DNA from: Gammaproteobacteria bacterium | Lineage (GTDB): Bacteria; Pseudomonadota; Gammaproteobacteria; Steroidobacterales; Steroidobacteraceae | Assembly (NCBI GenBank): GCA_019242385.1 | Contig: JAFAVO010000287.1 | Coordinates: 1 to 8,220, forward strand | DNA: 8,220 bases | Direction of reading: 5' to 3' | Part shown: one piece after another, positions 1 through 6,396 of the stretch | Layout: each line of letters starts with the position of its first letter | Position numbering within the stretch: position 1 is the stretch's first letter | The notes under the pieces: model-generated | What the model was told of the DNA's origin: nothing | Database searches by the model: none | Seen by the model: only the letters and a program-made list of their open reading frames with translations | Program-made: the position numbers and the translations under genes

Positions 1-2043
1 CTCAACATCACGCGCTACGCGGACGAGCTGCTCGAGTCGCTCGATGCATTGAGCGGCTGGCCGGAGCGCGTGCGCGTCATGCAGGTGAATTGGATCGGGC
101 GCAGCGCAGGCTGTGAGATCGCCTTTCCCTACGCCGACGATGCTGCGGCACTCGCCGGCGGCGCAGGCCTGGTGAAGGTCTTCACGACGCGCGCGGACAC
201 GCTCTTCGGCGCCACGTTCCTCGCCGTCGCGGCCGAGCATCCACTGGCGCTCGCCGCCGCGCGCAGCGACCCGGCACTGGCAGCCTTCATCGAGGAGTGC
301 CGCCGCGGCAGCGTCATCGAGGCCGATGTCGCCACCCAGGCGAAGAAGGGCATGGCCACCGGCGTGCACGTGCTGCATCCCTTCACCGGCGCGCCGCTGC
401 CGATCTGGGTCGCAAATTACGTGCTCATGGCATACGGCGAGGGCGCGGTCATGGGCGTGCCCGCGCACGATGAGCGGGATTTCGAGTTCGCACTCGGCCA
501 CGGGCTCGCGGTGACCACGGTGGTGCGCTCGCTGCAGGAGGCCTATACCGAGGCGCGGGCACCGTGGATCGCGGCCTACGCCGAATACGGGGTGACGGTG
601 AATTCGGGCGAGTTCTCCGGTCTCACCTCGCAGGCGGCGATGGATGCGATCGCCAGCGCGCTCGAGCACAAGGGTCTCGGCAGGAAACGCGTGCAGTACC
701 GGCTGCGCGATTGGGGCATCTCGCGCCAGCGCTACTGGGGCTGTCCGATTCCGATCATCCATTGCGCCGCCTGCGGTGTCGTGCCGGTGCCCGCAGAGCA
801 GCTGCCGGTGCTGCTGCCGGAAGATCTGGTGCCCGATGGCAGCGGCAACCCACTGGCGAAATCTGCGGCCTTCTATCAGTGCGAATGTCCGCGCTGCGGT
901 GGAGCGGCACGCCGCGAAACCGACACCATGGACACCTTCGTCGACTCCTCCTGGTACTTCCTGCGCTACGCCTGCCCGGATGCACAACGCATGGTGGATG
1001 GGCGAGTCGAGTACTGGCTGCCGGTGGATCAGTACATCGGCGGCATCGAGCATGCGATTCTGCACCTGCTGTACGCGCGCTTCTGGACCAAGGTGATGCG
1101 CGATCAGGGGCTGCTGAGCTTCGGTGAGCCCTTCAGCAACCTGCTCACCCAGGGCATGGTGCTGAACCACGTCTACTCCTATCAGGCGAACGGCGGCCGC
1201 AAGCGCTACTTCAATCCCGCCGAAGTCGACACGCGTCGCGCCGCGGACGGCAGCGAGATCCACGAGGTGGTGACCCCCGAGCTCGGCAGGATCCGCGTGA
1301 CGCACGAGGGCCTCGGCAAGATGTCGAAGTCCGAAGGCAACGGCGTCGACCCGGAAGGCCTCGTGGCGCGATTCGGCGCCGACACGGCGCGGCTCTTCAT
1401 CATGTTCGCTTCACCGCCCGAGCAGACGCTCGAATGGTCGGACGAAGGCGTGCAGGGTGCCTGGCGCTTCATCCGCCGGCTGTGGACCGCGGTGTACGAG
1501 CACGTCTCAGCGGGCACGCCGCCGGCACTCGAGCCGCACGCGCTCAACGCTGAGGAGCGCGGCCTGCGGCGCGCAGCTCACCAGGCGCTCGCCAAGGCGA
1601 CCGATGACATCGGCCGGCGGCGCAATTTCAACACCGCCATCGCCGCGGTAATGGAGCTGCTGAACGCGGTGCAGCGCTTCCCTGCGGCGAGTCCCCAGGC
1701 ACGGGCCGTGCGTCACGAGGCGCTCGGACTCGCAGTGCTCATGCTCTCACCGATCACTCCGCACGTATGCCACGCGCTGTGGCTCGCGCTCGGCCACTCG
1801 CGTGCGGTCATCGATGAGCGCTGGCCGGCTCCCGAGAGTGAGGCGCTCGCCCAGGACACGCACGCCATCGTGGTGCAGGTGAATGGCAAGCTGCGCGGCC
1901 ACATCAGCGTGCCGGTGAGCGCGGACGAGGCCACGGTGCGCGCGGCGGCGCTCGCCGATGAGAACGTCAGGAAGTTCGTCGCCGACCGGCCGGTGCGGCG
2001 CGTGATCATCGTGCCGGGCAAGCTCATCAACGTCGTCGTTTAG
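1..2043 (+). CDS. leuS: Leucyl-tRNA synthetase, C-terminal ~680 residues (5' end outside window)
   Basis: Class I aminoacyl-tRNA synthetase that charges tRNA-Leu in the cytoplasm. The reading frame is open from base 1, so the TTG at 49 is internal and not the start; the N-terminal HIGH-motif part lies upstream. About 680 codons are present of the family's usual 850-880. Visible in order: the NWIGRS junction into the CP1 editing domain, the editing-site strand TTRADTLFG, the YGEGAVMGVPAHDERD editing-pocket segment, SRQRYWGCPIP on return to the catalytic core, two cysteine pairs (HCAACG and CPRCGG) suggesting a zinc-type knuckle, DTFVDSSWYF, the KMSKS loop at 1318-1332 (KMSKSEGNGVDPEG), an alpha-helical anticodon-binding domain, and the C-terminal domain with VQVNGKLRG ending in PGKLINVVV. 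The stop is TAG at 2041-2043. It heads the classical leuS-lptE-holA-nadD neighbourhood. Identification is essentially certain. Confidence 0.98.
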   Translation, partial: LNITRYADELLESLDALSGWPERVRVMQVNWIGRSAGCEIAFPYADDAAALAGGAGLVKVFTTRADTLFGATFLAVAAEHPLALAAARSDPALAAFIEECRRGSVIEADVATQAKKGMATGVHVLHPFTGAPLPIWVANYVLMAYGEGAVMGVPAHDERDFEFALGHGLAVTTVVRSLQEAYTEARAPWIAAYAEYGVTVNSGEFSGLTSQAAMDAIASALEHKGLGRKRVQYRLRDWGISRQRYWGCPIPIIHCAACGVVPVPAEQLPVLLPEDLVPDGSGNPLAKSAAFYQCECPRCGGAARRETDTMDTFVDSSWYFLRYACPDAQRMVDGRVEYWLPVDQYIGGIEHAILHLLYARFWTKVMRDQGLLSFGEPFSNLLTQGMVLNHVYSYQANGGRKRYFNPAEVDTRRAADGSEIHEVVTPELGRIRVTHEGLGKMSKSEGNGVDPEGLVARFGADTARLFIMFASPPEQTLEWSDEGVQGAWRFIRRLWTAVYEHVSAGTPPALEPHALNAEERGLRRAAHQALAKATDDIGRRRNFNTAIAAVMELLNAVQRFPAASPQARAVRHEALGLAVLMLSPITPHVCHALWLALGHSRAVIDERWPAPESEALAQDTHAIVVQVNGKLRGHISVPVSADEATVRAAALADENVRKFVADRPVRRVIIVPGKLINVVV

Positions 2044-2074
2044 GCACCCTGGCCAGTTGCGCCCGCCACGAACA

Positions 2075-2566
2075 GTGAGCTCTCGGTCCGCGTTGCGCTG
2101 CAGTGTGGTGCTCGCTGCGCTGCTGCTCGGCGGTTGTGGATTTCGCCTGCAGGGCCGTACGCCGCTGCCACCGGTGGTGCGCTCGCCGTTCCTCGAGGTC
2201 CCGGACCGGCAGAGCGATTTCGTGCAGTATCTGCGCCACGCACTGCTCTCGAACGGCGCACAGCTCACTCCCGAGAGGGAGAAGGCCTCGGCCGTGGTGA
2301 GCATCCTGCGCGACGGCGTGACGCGGCGGGTGCTGTCGGTGTCCGCGACCAACCAGCCGAACCAGTACGAGGTAACCTACACCGTGGCATTCTCGGTGAA
2401 CGCGAAGGGCCAGGAGCTGCTGCCCCCGCAGGAGCTGACCGCCACGCGTACCTACAGCTTCGATGAGCGGCTGTTGCTCGCCAAGAATCACGAGGAGGAA
2501 ATCCTGCGCCAGGACATGGCGCGCGATCTCGCCGATATGGTCATGCGCCGCCTCGCCAGCCTGTGA
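2075..2566 (+). CDS. lptE: LPS-assembly lipoprotein LptE
   Basis: Outer-membrane lipoprotein (formerly RlpB) that plugs and assembles the LptD beta-barrel, which inserts lipopolysaccharide into the outer leaflet. From the GTG at 2075 it is 163 aa: a short basic n-region, a hydrophobic stretch VVLAALLLGG and a lipobox-like LGGC with the acylated cysteine at residue 21. The mature protein begins CGFRLQG, matching the CGF/W-x-LRG start typical of LptE. The rest shows the alternating beta pattern of the family (SVSATNQPNQYEVTYTVAFSV, then a YSFDERLLLAKNHEEEILRQDM segment, then a final helix DLADMVMRRLASL). A TTG at 2057 in the same frame would add six residues (169 aa). Neither start has a clear ribosome-binding site, so the choice is uncertain. 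It follows leuS closely and is probably co-transcribed with it. Confidence 0.93.
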   Translation: MSSRSALRCSVVLAALLLGGCGFRLQGRTPLPPVVRSPFLEVPDRQSDFVQYLRHALLSNGAQLTPEREKASAVVSILRDGVTRRVLSVSATNQPNQYEVTYTVAFSVNAKGQELLPPQELTATRTYSFDERLLLAKNHEEEILRQDMARDLADMVMRRLASL

Positions 2567-2591
2567 AGAGCTGGCGGCGCAGCGCCCCCAC

Positions 2592-3116
2592 ATGCCAGCG
2601 CCCGTGACCGTCCCATCCCCGGCCCCGGCGGTGCTGCTGTTGAGTGCCATCGACCGCGTGGCCGTCGCGCTCCTGGTCGGGCGCTATGGCCTGACGCTCA
2701 CGCTGCTCGCACCTGCCGAGGCGATCCCCGGCTCGTACTGGGGCGACAGCGAGGCGGGCCTGCAGGGCGACATGCTCCTTGCACGTCTGGACACTCCGCT
2801 GCATTCGGTGCTGCACGAGGCGGGCCATTACATCTGCATGAGTCCGGAGCGCCGCGCGGGGCTCGACCGGGATGCGGGCGGAGACGACCTCGAGGAGTCG
2901 GCGGTGTGTTACCTGCAGGTGTTGCTGGCAGATGAGCTGCCGCTCGTGGGCCGCGAGCGCCTGTTCACCGACATGGACGCCTGGGGGTACAGCTTCCGTC
3001 TGGGCAGCGCGCGCGCCTGGTTCGAGCGCGATGCAGAGGACGCGCGCGCCTGGCTGAGTGCGCACGGCATCATCGACGCGGCGGGGCTGCTGACCGGCTC
3101 AGCTCGTTCGGAGTGA
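2592..3116 (+). CDS. Uncharacterised 174-aa protein with HEAGH metallopeptidase-like motif
   Basis: I do not recognise a named family. The protein starts at ATG 2592, 25 nt after the lptE stop; the reading frame is open further upstream but that part only shadows lptE. There is no signal peptide, although residues 11-40 are rather hydrophobic. Residues 75-79 are HEAGH, the HExxH zinc signature, and a conserved-looking acidic patch follows (D98, D99, E101, E102) in GGDDLEESAVCYLQVLLADELP. This HExxH, about 20 residues, then EExA and LL pattern resembles minimal gluzincins such as ImmA/IrrE-type proteases, so E101 or E102 is a candidate third zinc ligand. The C-terminal third (FTDMDAWGYSFRLGSARAWFERDAEDARAWL) is helical and charged. 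The stop lies 6 nt before the next ATG, with the Shine-Dalgarno for that gene inside its last codons, so the two are likely coupled. Protease activity is inference only. Confidence 0.85.
   Translation: MPAPVTVPSPAPAVLLLSAIDRVAVALLVGRYGLTLTLLAPAEAIPGSYWGDSEAGLQGDMLLARLDTPLHSVLHEAGHYICMSPERRAGLDRDAGGDDLEESAVCYLQVLLADELPLVGRERLFTDMDAWGYSFRLGSARAWFERDAEDARAWLSAHGIIDAAGLLTGSARSE
3110..3113 (+). promoter_or_regulatory. Ribosome-binding site of the first PAP2 gene
   Basis: GGAG lies 9 nt upstream of ATG 3123 but only 3 nt upstream of the in-frame GTG at 3117. It therefore favours the ATG start. It overlaps the end of the preceding gene, which is consistent with translational coupling. Confidence 0.6.
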
Positions 3117-3122
3117 GTGAAA

Positions 3123-4331
3123 ATGCGACCTGATGCTCTCCCGAGCAGCAGGTTCGAGGCCGCCGGCCTGCTCGGCATCGCGCTGCTGACCACTGCGCTG
3201 TTCGCGAGCGGCACCCTCGACATCGCTGCGGCCCGCGCGTTCTATCGCCCCGACCCGCTCGATCACTGGCCGCTCGCGCAGCAGCTGCCCTGGTCATTGC
3301 TCTATCGTGCGGCTACCTGGGTGACGGCCACACTGGTGCTGGCGGGACTCGTGCTGCTCGCCCGGGGATTGAGGCATGGACGGTGCGAATTGCGTCAGGC
3401 AGCGCTGCTGTTGTTGCTCGGCGTCGCCCTGGGCCCCGGCCTGCTCGCCAACCTGCTCTTCAAGGACCATTGGCAGCACCCGCGTCCGCGCGATCTGATC
3501 GAATTCGGCGGGCCGCTGCAGTATGTCGCCTCACCGATGGCGGGTAGCGAGGGCGGTGCGTCCTTTCCGTGCGGTCACTGCAGCGTCGGCTTCATGTACG
3601 GCGCGGGATGGTGGATCTTCAAGCGCCGCCGGCCGAAATGGGCGGTGGCCTCCCTCGGTGCCGGCATCGCTCTCGGCCTGCTGCTCGGCATCGGCCGCAT
3701 GGCGGCCGGGGCTCACTTCCTCTCGGACATCCTCTGGTCCGCGCTGCTCGCCTTCGCCGTGCTGCACATCCTCTGGTACCGCCTGCTGCGTGCGCGTCCG
3801 GGGGAACGACCTCCAAGCCTCGCCGCTCACTCGCGCTGGTCTCGCCTCGGCGCGCTGGCCGCCGCTTTGGCCGGTGTTGGTGTGCTGATGGCTCTCTTTG
3901 CGACCCCGCACGGCACCGTCCTCAGCGAGCAGGTGCCGCTCCACCCCGGCTCGCCGCGTACGCTGCAGGTGGCAGCGGATGTGGCGAACGTCGCCGTGGT
4001 AGTGCTCGATGATGCGCCGCAGGAGCTCACCGTGGCGGGCGAGCTGCACGGCTTCGGACTCCCCGGAAGCCGCCTCGCCGCGCATTTCGAGCTCATCTCC
4101 GGGCCGCAGCCGGCGCTCCGCTACCGTATCGAGAGCCGCGGGCGGCTGACGGATGTGGATGGCACGGTTACGCTGCGCCTGCCGGGGGCGGCTTTCGACT
4201 CGATAAGCGTCGACCTGCGGCGTGGCAACATCAGCGTGGCCGACCTCACGCGCTCGCACGCGGTGTCGATGGGACGCATTCATCTGGACCTGCACACCCG
4301 GCACGGGCACATTCAGGCAGTGTCACGGTGA
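3123..4331 (+). CDS. PAP2-family membrane phosphatase with periplasmic C-terminal domain
   Basis: Integral inner-membrane phosphatase of the PAP2 (type 2 phosphatidic acid phosphatase) superfamily, whose members dephosphorylate lipid A, undecaprenyl pyrophosphate or phospholipids on the periplasmic side. From ATG 3123 it is 402 aa (404 from GTG 3117). All three signatures are visible: K114-x6-R121-P122 (KDHWQHPRP), a PSGH variant reading P149-C150-G151-H152 followed by C153, and R192-x5-H198-x3-D202 (GRMAAGAHFLSD). About seven membrane segments can be drawn (roughly 14-32, 62-82, 92-113, 153-167, 173-191, 199-221, 242-260), placing the motifs on the periplasmic face. Residues 261-402 lie beyond the seventh segment, so are probably periplasmic; they are beta-rich with repeated Gly-turns (LRRGNISVADL, HTRHGHIQAV) that recall DUF4097-like beta-solenoids. 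The usual PAP2 core is 200-250 aa, so this tail is extra. The substrate cannot be read from sequence. The 3' end overlaps the convergent kinase gene by 86 bp. Confidence 0.93.
   Translation: MRPDALPSSRFEAAGLLGIALLTTALFASGTLDIAAARAFYRPDPLDHWPLAQQLPWSLLYRAATWVTATLVLAGLVLLARGLRHGRCELRQAALLLLLGVALGPGLLANLLFKDHWQHPRPRDLIEFGGPLQYVASPMAGSEGGASFPCGHCSVGFMYGAGWWIFKRRRPKWAVASLGAGIALGLLLGIGRMAAGAHFLSDILWSALLAFAVLHILWYRLLRARPGERPPSLAAHSRWSRLGALAAALAGVGVLMALFATPHGTVLSEQVPLHPGSPRTLQVAADVANVAVVVLDDAPQELTVAGELHGFGLPGSRLAAHFELISGPQPALRYRIESRGRLTDVDGTVTLRLPGAAFDSISVDLRRGNISVADLTRSHAVSMGRIHLDLHTRHGHIQAVSR
4246..4331. other. 86-bp convergent overlap of PAP2 and histidine kinase genes
   Basis: The stop codon of the plus-strand PAP2 gene (TGA, 4329-4331) and that of the minus-strand kinase gene (TCA on the plus strand, 4246-4248) lie inside each other's coding sequence. 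There is no space for an intrinsic terminator between them. The kinase contribution is mostly a 22-residue tail after the usual end of the ATPase domain (VTVTLP), so the tail may be a read-on extension. Confidence 0.8.
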
Positions 4332-5622
4332 CGAGCAGCCCGGTGCCCGCTGCGGGTGAGCTGAGCTCGATAGATCCGCCGAGCAGCTCCACGATGCGAC
4401 CCACGATCGAGAGTCCGAGGCCGCTCCCTCCGGCGGCACTCCCCGGCAGGCGGTAGAAGCGCTCGAACACGCGCTCGCGCTCGGCGCACGGAATTCCGGG
4501 TCCGTCATCGCTCACGCTGAGCACCACGCAACGCTCAGCCGCTGTCACATCGAGCGCCACGTGACCGCGCACGCTGACGTTGCGGATGGAGTTCTCGAGG
4601 AGGTTGCGCAGCAGCAGGTACAGCATCTCGGGCGAGCCGGGCAGGCAGTGGTGGCAGCCCGCAGTCCGGATGACGACCTGCTTCTCGCGCGCGGCGCCCG
4701 CGAGATCCTCCAGCACGAGATCGACGACCGGCTGCGCCTCGGTTCCCTGGCCCGGAGTGGGTCCGGAGCCGGGCTCGAGCCGCGCGAGCGCCAACAGCTG
4801 GCTCATCAGGTGCGTGGTGCGATCGATGTTCGTCTGCAGTTTCTCGAGCGCGCTGCGCATGTCGGCGCCGGTGCCGGCACGTGCCAGGACCTGTGCCTGC
4901 ACGCGCAGCGCGGCGAGCGGGGTCCGCAGCTCGTGCGCGGCGTCGGCAGTGAAGCGCCGCTCGCGCAACAGCACCTCGCCGTGCCGTGAAAGCAGGCCGT
5001 TGAGGGCTACACCCAGCGCATGGGTCTCGACGGGCATCTCCGCGGTGTTCAGCGGCGAGAGGTCCCCCGCGCTGCGTCCGGCGAGATCGGCGGCGAGGCG
5101 GCGCACCGGCCGGAAGGCGCGCTGCGTCACCACGCCGATGAGCGCAGTGAGCAGCACCAGCGCCAACAGCAGCGGCAGCGCCACGGCGCGCAACGTCCGC
5201 GACAGCAGCGCATCCCGGTAGCCGAGCGGCTCGGCGATACGGATCGCAAGAGGCGTAGAGGCGGAGCGGGCGGAGCAGGCGCGCCAGGACACTCCGCTGA
5301 CCGAGAGGTTGGTGCAGCCCGCGCCCGGGCCCACCTGGAACGCGCCCGCCGGCGCTCCGGGCGAGCGGTACAAGACCTCACCGGAGCGCGTGCTGATCTC
5401 GGTGATCATGTCGAAAGGCATCGAGCCGGCCCGCGAGGGTCGCAGCGGCACCACTGCCTCTCCCTCACGGTATTCGTGATCGGCATAACGCAGCGCGAGA
5501 GCAGCCTGCTGTTGCAGCAGCTCATCGAACTGCACCGCGGTGCTCGCGGCCACGGCACGGTAGACCAGCATCCCGAGCAGCAGGAACACCGCGCAGGCTG
5601 CGCTCGCCGTGGCAATCGCCAT
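4246..5622 (-). CDS. Sensor histidine kinase, QseC/PmrB/TctE-like
   Basis: Inner-membrane sensor kinase that would phosphorylate the regulator encoded just upstream. From ATG 5622 it is 458 aa; the frame is open further upstream but holds no plausible start close to the gene. Order: TM1 about 2-24, a periplasmic sensor region about 25-144 in the style of the 2CSK_N domain (QFDELLQQQAALALR near its start, GEVLYRSP in the middle), TM2 about 145-166, a HAMP linker (FRPVRRLAADL), the phosphoacceptor H230 in FTADAAHELRTPLAALR, N-box NLLENS with N344, G1 box D372-DGPG, F box ERVFERFYR, and G2 box GGSGLGLSIV. All catalytic boxes look intact. Unusual points are two cysteines in the sensor region (C103, C116), a CHHC (323-326) between the dimerisation and ATPase domains, and a 22-aa tail after VTVTLP. 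It lies 31 nt downstream of the regulator gene, in one operon. The signal is unknown. Confidence 0.95.
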   Translation of the reverse strand: MAIATASAACAVFLLLGMLVYRAVAASTAVQFDELLQQQAALALRYADHEYREGEAVVPLRPSRAGSMPFDMITEISTRSGEVLYRSPGAPAGAFQVGPGAGCTNLSVSGVSWRACSARSASTPLAIRIAEPLGYRDALLSRTLRAVALPLLLALVLLTALIGVVTQRAFRPVRRLAADLAGRSAGDLSPLNTAEMPVETHALGVALNGLLSRHGEVLLRERRFTADAAHELRTPLAALRVQAQVLARAGTGADMRSALEKLQTNIDRTTHLMSQLLALARLEPGSGPTPGQGTEAQPVVDLVLEDLAGAAREKQVVIRTAGCHHCLPGSPEMLYLLLRNLLENSIRNVSVRGHVALDVTAAERCVVLSVSDDGPGIPCAERERVFERFYRLPGSAAGGSGLGLSIVGRIVELLGGSIELSSPAAGTGLLVTVTLPECARAGCAGPDECVPSTPRASA

Positions 5623-5653
5623 GCGGCGCCTGAGCGACCAGGGACGTTCGCGG

Positions 5654-6316
5654 CTAGCGCACGTTCTCGACGCGGTAGCCTCTTCCCTTGAGGTTGGTGA
5701 TGAAGTGGGCACCGAGCTTGCGGCGCAGGTTGTGGATGTGGACTTCGATGGCATTGCTGGCGATGTGGTCGTCGAATCCATACAGCTCCTCCTCGATCTC
5801 CCCACGCGTCACCAGGCAGCCGGACTTGCGCATCAGCAGCTCGACCACGGCGTATTCGCGTGCCGTGAGCGGCGCCGGGGCGCCGAGGTAGGTGACCGAA
5901 CGCTGACGCAGATCGAGTATCACATCACCGGCGGTCAGCACGGACTCAGCGCAGCCCTGTGCGCGGCGGGTAATCGCCCGCAGCCGGGCACCCAACTCGT
6001 CGATGTCGAACGGCTTGATCAGATAATCGTCCGCGCCGGCGTCGAGCCCCCCGATCCGGTCGCTGACGCGGTCGCGCGCGGTCACGATCACGACCGGTGT
6101 TGCGCGGCCGTTCTGGCGCAGCCACCGCAGCACACCGAGTCCGTCGCCATCGGGAAGTCCGAGGTCGAGTACCAGCGCGCTGAAGCTCGAGGTCGACAGC
6201 GCAGCCAGCGCCGCTCCTGTATCGCGGACCCAGTCGACCACATAGCTTTGCTGGCGCAGCCCCTCGCACACCGCATCGCCGAGCAGCGCATCGTCTTCGA
6301 CCAGGAGAATTCGCAA
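5654..6316 (-). CDS. OmpR-family response regulator, QseB/PmrA-like
   Basis: Cytoplasmic DNA-binding response regulator of 220 aa, the normal length for the family. The receiver domain (about 1-115) has the acidic pair D8/D9 in LLVEDD, phosphoacceptor D51 in LVLDLGLPDGDG, T79 in IVTARD and K101 in LIKPFD. The winged-helix domain (about 125-218) shows LTAREYAVVELLM, the recognition-helix region SNAIEVHIHNLRRKLG and the terminal wing FITNLKGRGYRV. The start is TTG at 6316; no ATG or GTG occurs in frame before the upstream stop, and a GAGAGGAA ribosome-binding site sits at proper spacing. It is the first gene of a minus-strand operon with the kinase. The promoter region contains a CTTAA direct repeat that is a good candidate for its own binding site, so autoregulation is likely. 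The pair resembles PmrAB/QseBC; I cannot tell which from sequence alone. Confidence 0.96.
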   Translation of the reverse strand: MRILLVEDDALLGDAVCEGLRQQSYVVDWVRDTGAALAALSTSSFSALVLDLGLPDGDGLGVLRWLRQNGRATPVVIVTARDRVSDRIGGLDAGADDYLIKPFDIDELGARLRAITRRAQGCAESVLTAGDVILDLRQRSVTYLGAPAPLTAREYAVVELLMRKSGCLVTRGEIEEELYGFDDHIASNAIEVHIHNLRRKLGAHFITNLKGRGYRVENVR

Positions 6317-6323
6317 TGCCGTG

Positions 6324-6331
6324 TTCCTCTC
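6324..6331 (-). promoter_or_regulatory. Ribosome-binding site deciding the TTG start of the response regulator
   Basis: On the minus strand this reads GAGAGGAA, with its AGG 9 nt before the TTG at 6316. It supports the TTG start, since no ATG or GTG is available in frame upstream. Confidence 0.65.
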
Positions 6332-6338
6332 GAGCGCT

Positions 6339-6344
6339 AGCGTA
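6339..6344 (-). promoter_or_regulatory. Candidate -10 element for the regulator-kinase operon
   Basis: The minus strand reads TACGCT, a weak -10 match (3 of 6), exactly 11 nt downstream of the TTAAG half-site of the CTTAA box. Transcription would start near 6332, giving a leader of about 15 nt that just includes the GAGAGG ribosome-binding site. No good -35 is visible, as expected for a promoter that needs an activator at that position. Identified mainly from its symmetric spacing. Confidence 0.4.
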
Positions 6345-6355
6345 AGACCGTGGCG

Positions 6356-6372
6356 CTTAACCCAGTCTTAAG
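6356..6372. promoter_or_regulatory. PmrA/QseB-like operator, CTTAA-N6-CTTAA
   Basis: The plus strand reads CTTAACCCAGTCTTAAG: two CTTAA half-sites (6356-6360 and 6367-6371) repeating at 11 bp, one helical turn. The Salmonella PmrA box is known as YTTAAK-N5-YTTAAK, and this site matches 11 of 12 specified positions on either strand. It lies in the roughly 80-bp divergent space between the regulator gene and the second PAP2 gene. As the second half-site is CTTAAG, the element can also be read as an inverted repeat (CTTAA-N7-TTAAG). Binding by the neighbouring regulator is inferred from this match and the position. Confidence 0.72.
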
Positions 6373-6383
6373 CACGGGCACCC

Positions 6384-6389
6384 TATGCT
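6384..6389 (+). promoter_or_regulatory. Candidate -10 element for the second PAP2 gene
   Basis: TATGCT matches TATAAT at 4 of 6 positions and lies exactly 11 nt after the CTTAAG half-site, mirroring the candidate on the opposite strand. It would place transcription start near 6396, immediately before ATG 6397, implying a leaderless or nearly leaderless message. No -35 hexamer is evident. Confidence 0.4.
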
Positions 6390-6396
6390 GGCCATC

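Noticed and set aside
178..204. TTRADT instead of the more common TTRPDT in the LeuS editing domain
   Set aside because: I recall the same Ala variant in other proteobacterial LeuS sequences, and the key threonines and aspartate remain, so it is not evidence of an editing defect.
564..1127. Alternative plus-strand open frame inside leuS
   Set aside because: Out-of-frame shadow of the synthetase catalytic core; Arg/Ala-rich with no motif.
2463..2591. Upstream extension of the HEAGH protein to a start inside lptE
   Set aside because: The added residues are an out-of-frame reading of lptE (Cys/Arg/Ser-rich). ATG 2592 after the lptE stop is a more natural start.
2027..2650. Minus-strand open frames of about 200 codons opposite lptE
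   Set aside because: No domain features; lptE on the plus strand has a lipobox and the family pattern.
3531..4310. Long antisense open frame (259 codons) on the minus strand opposite the first PAP2 gene
   Set aside because: Its translation is Arg/His/Glu-rich without recognisable motifs, and the opposite strand carries clear PAP2 signatures. Long antisense frames are expected in such GC-rich DNA.
5020..6340. Two plus-strand open frames (about 220-240 codons) opposite the kinase and regulator
   Set aside because: They mirror well-defined kinase and receiver/winged-helix coding sequence, and their translations show low-complexity, frame-shadow composition.
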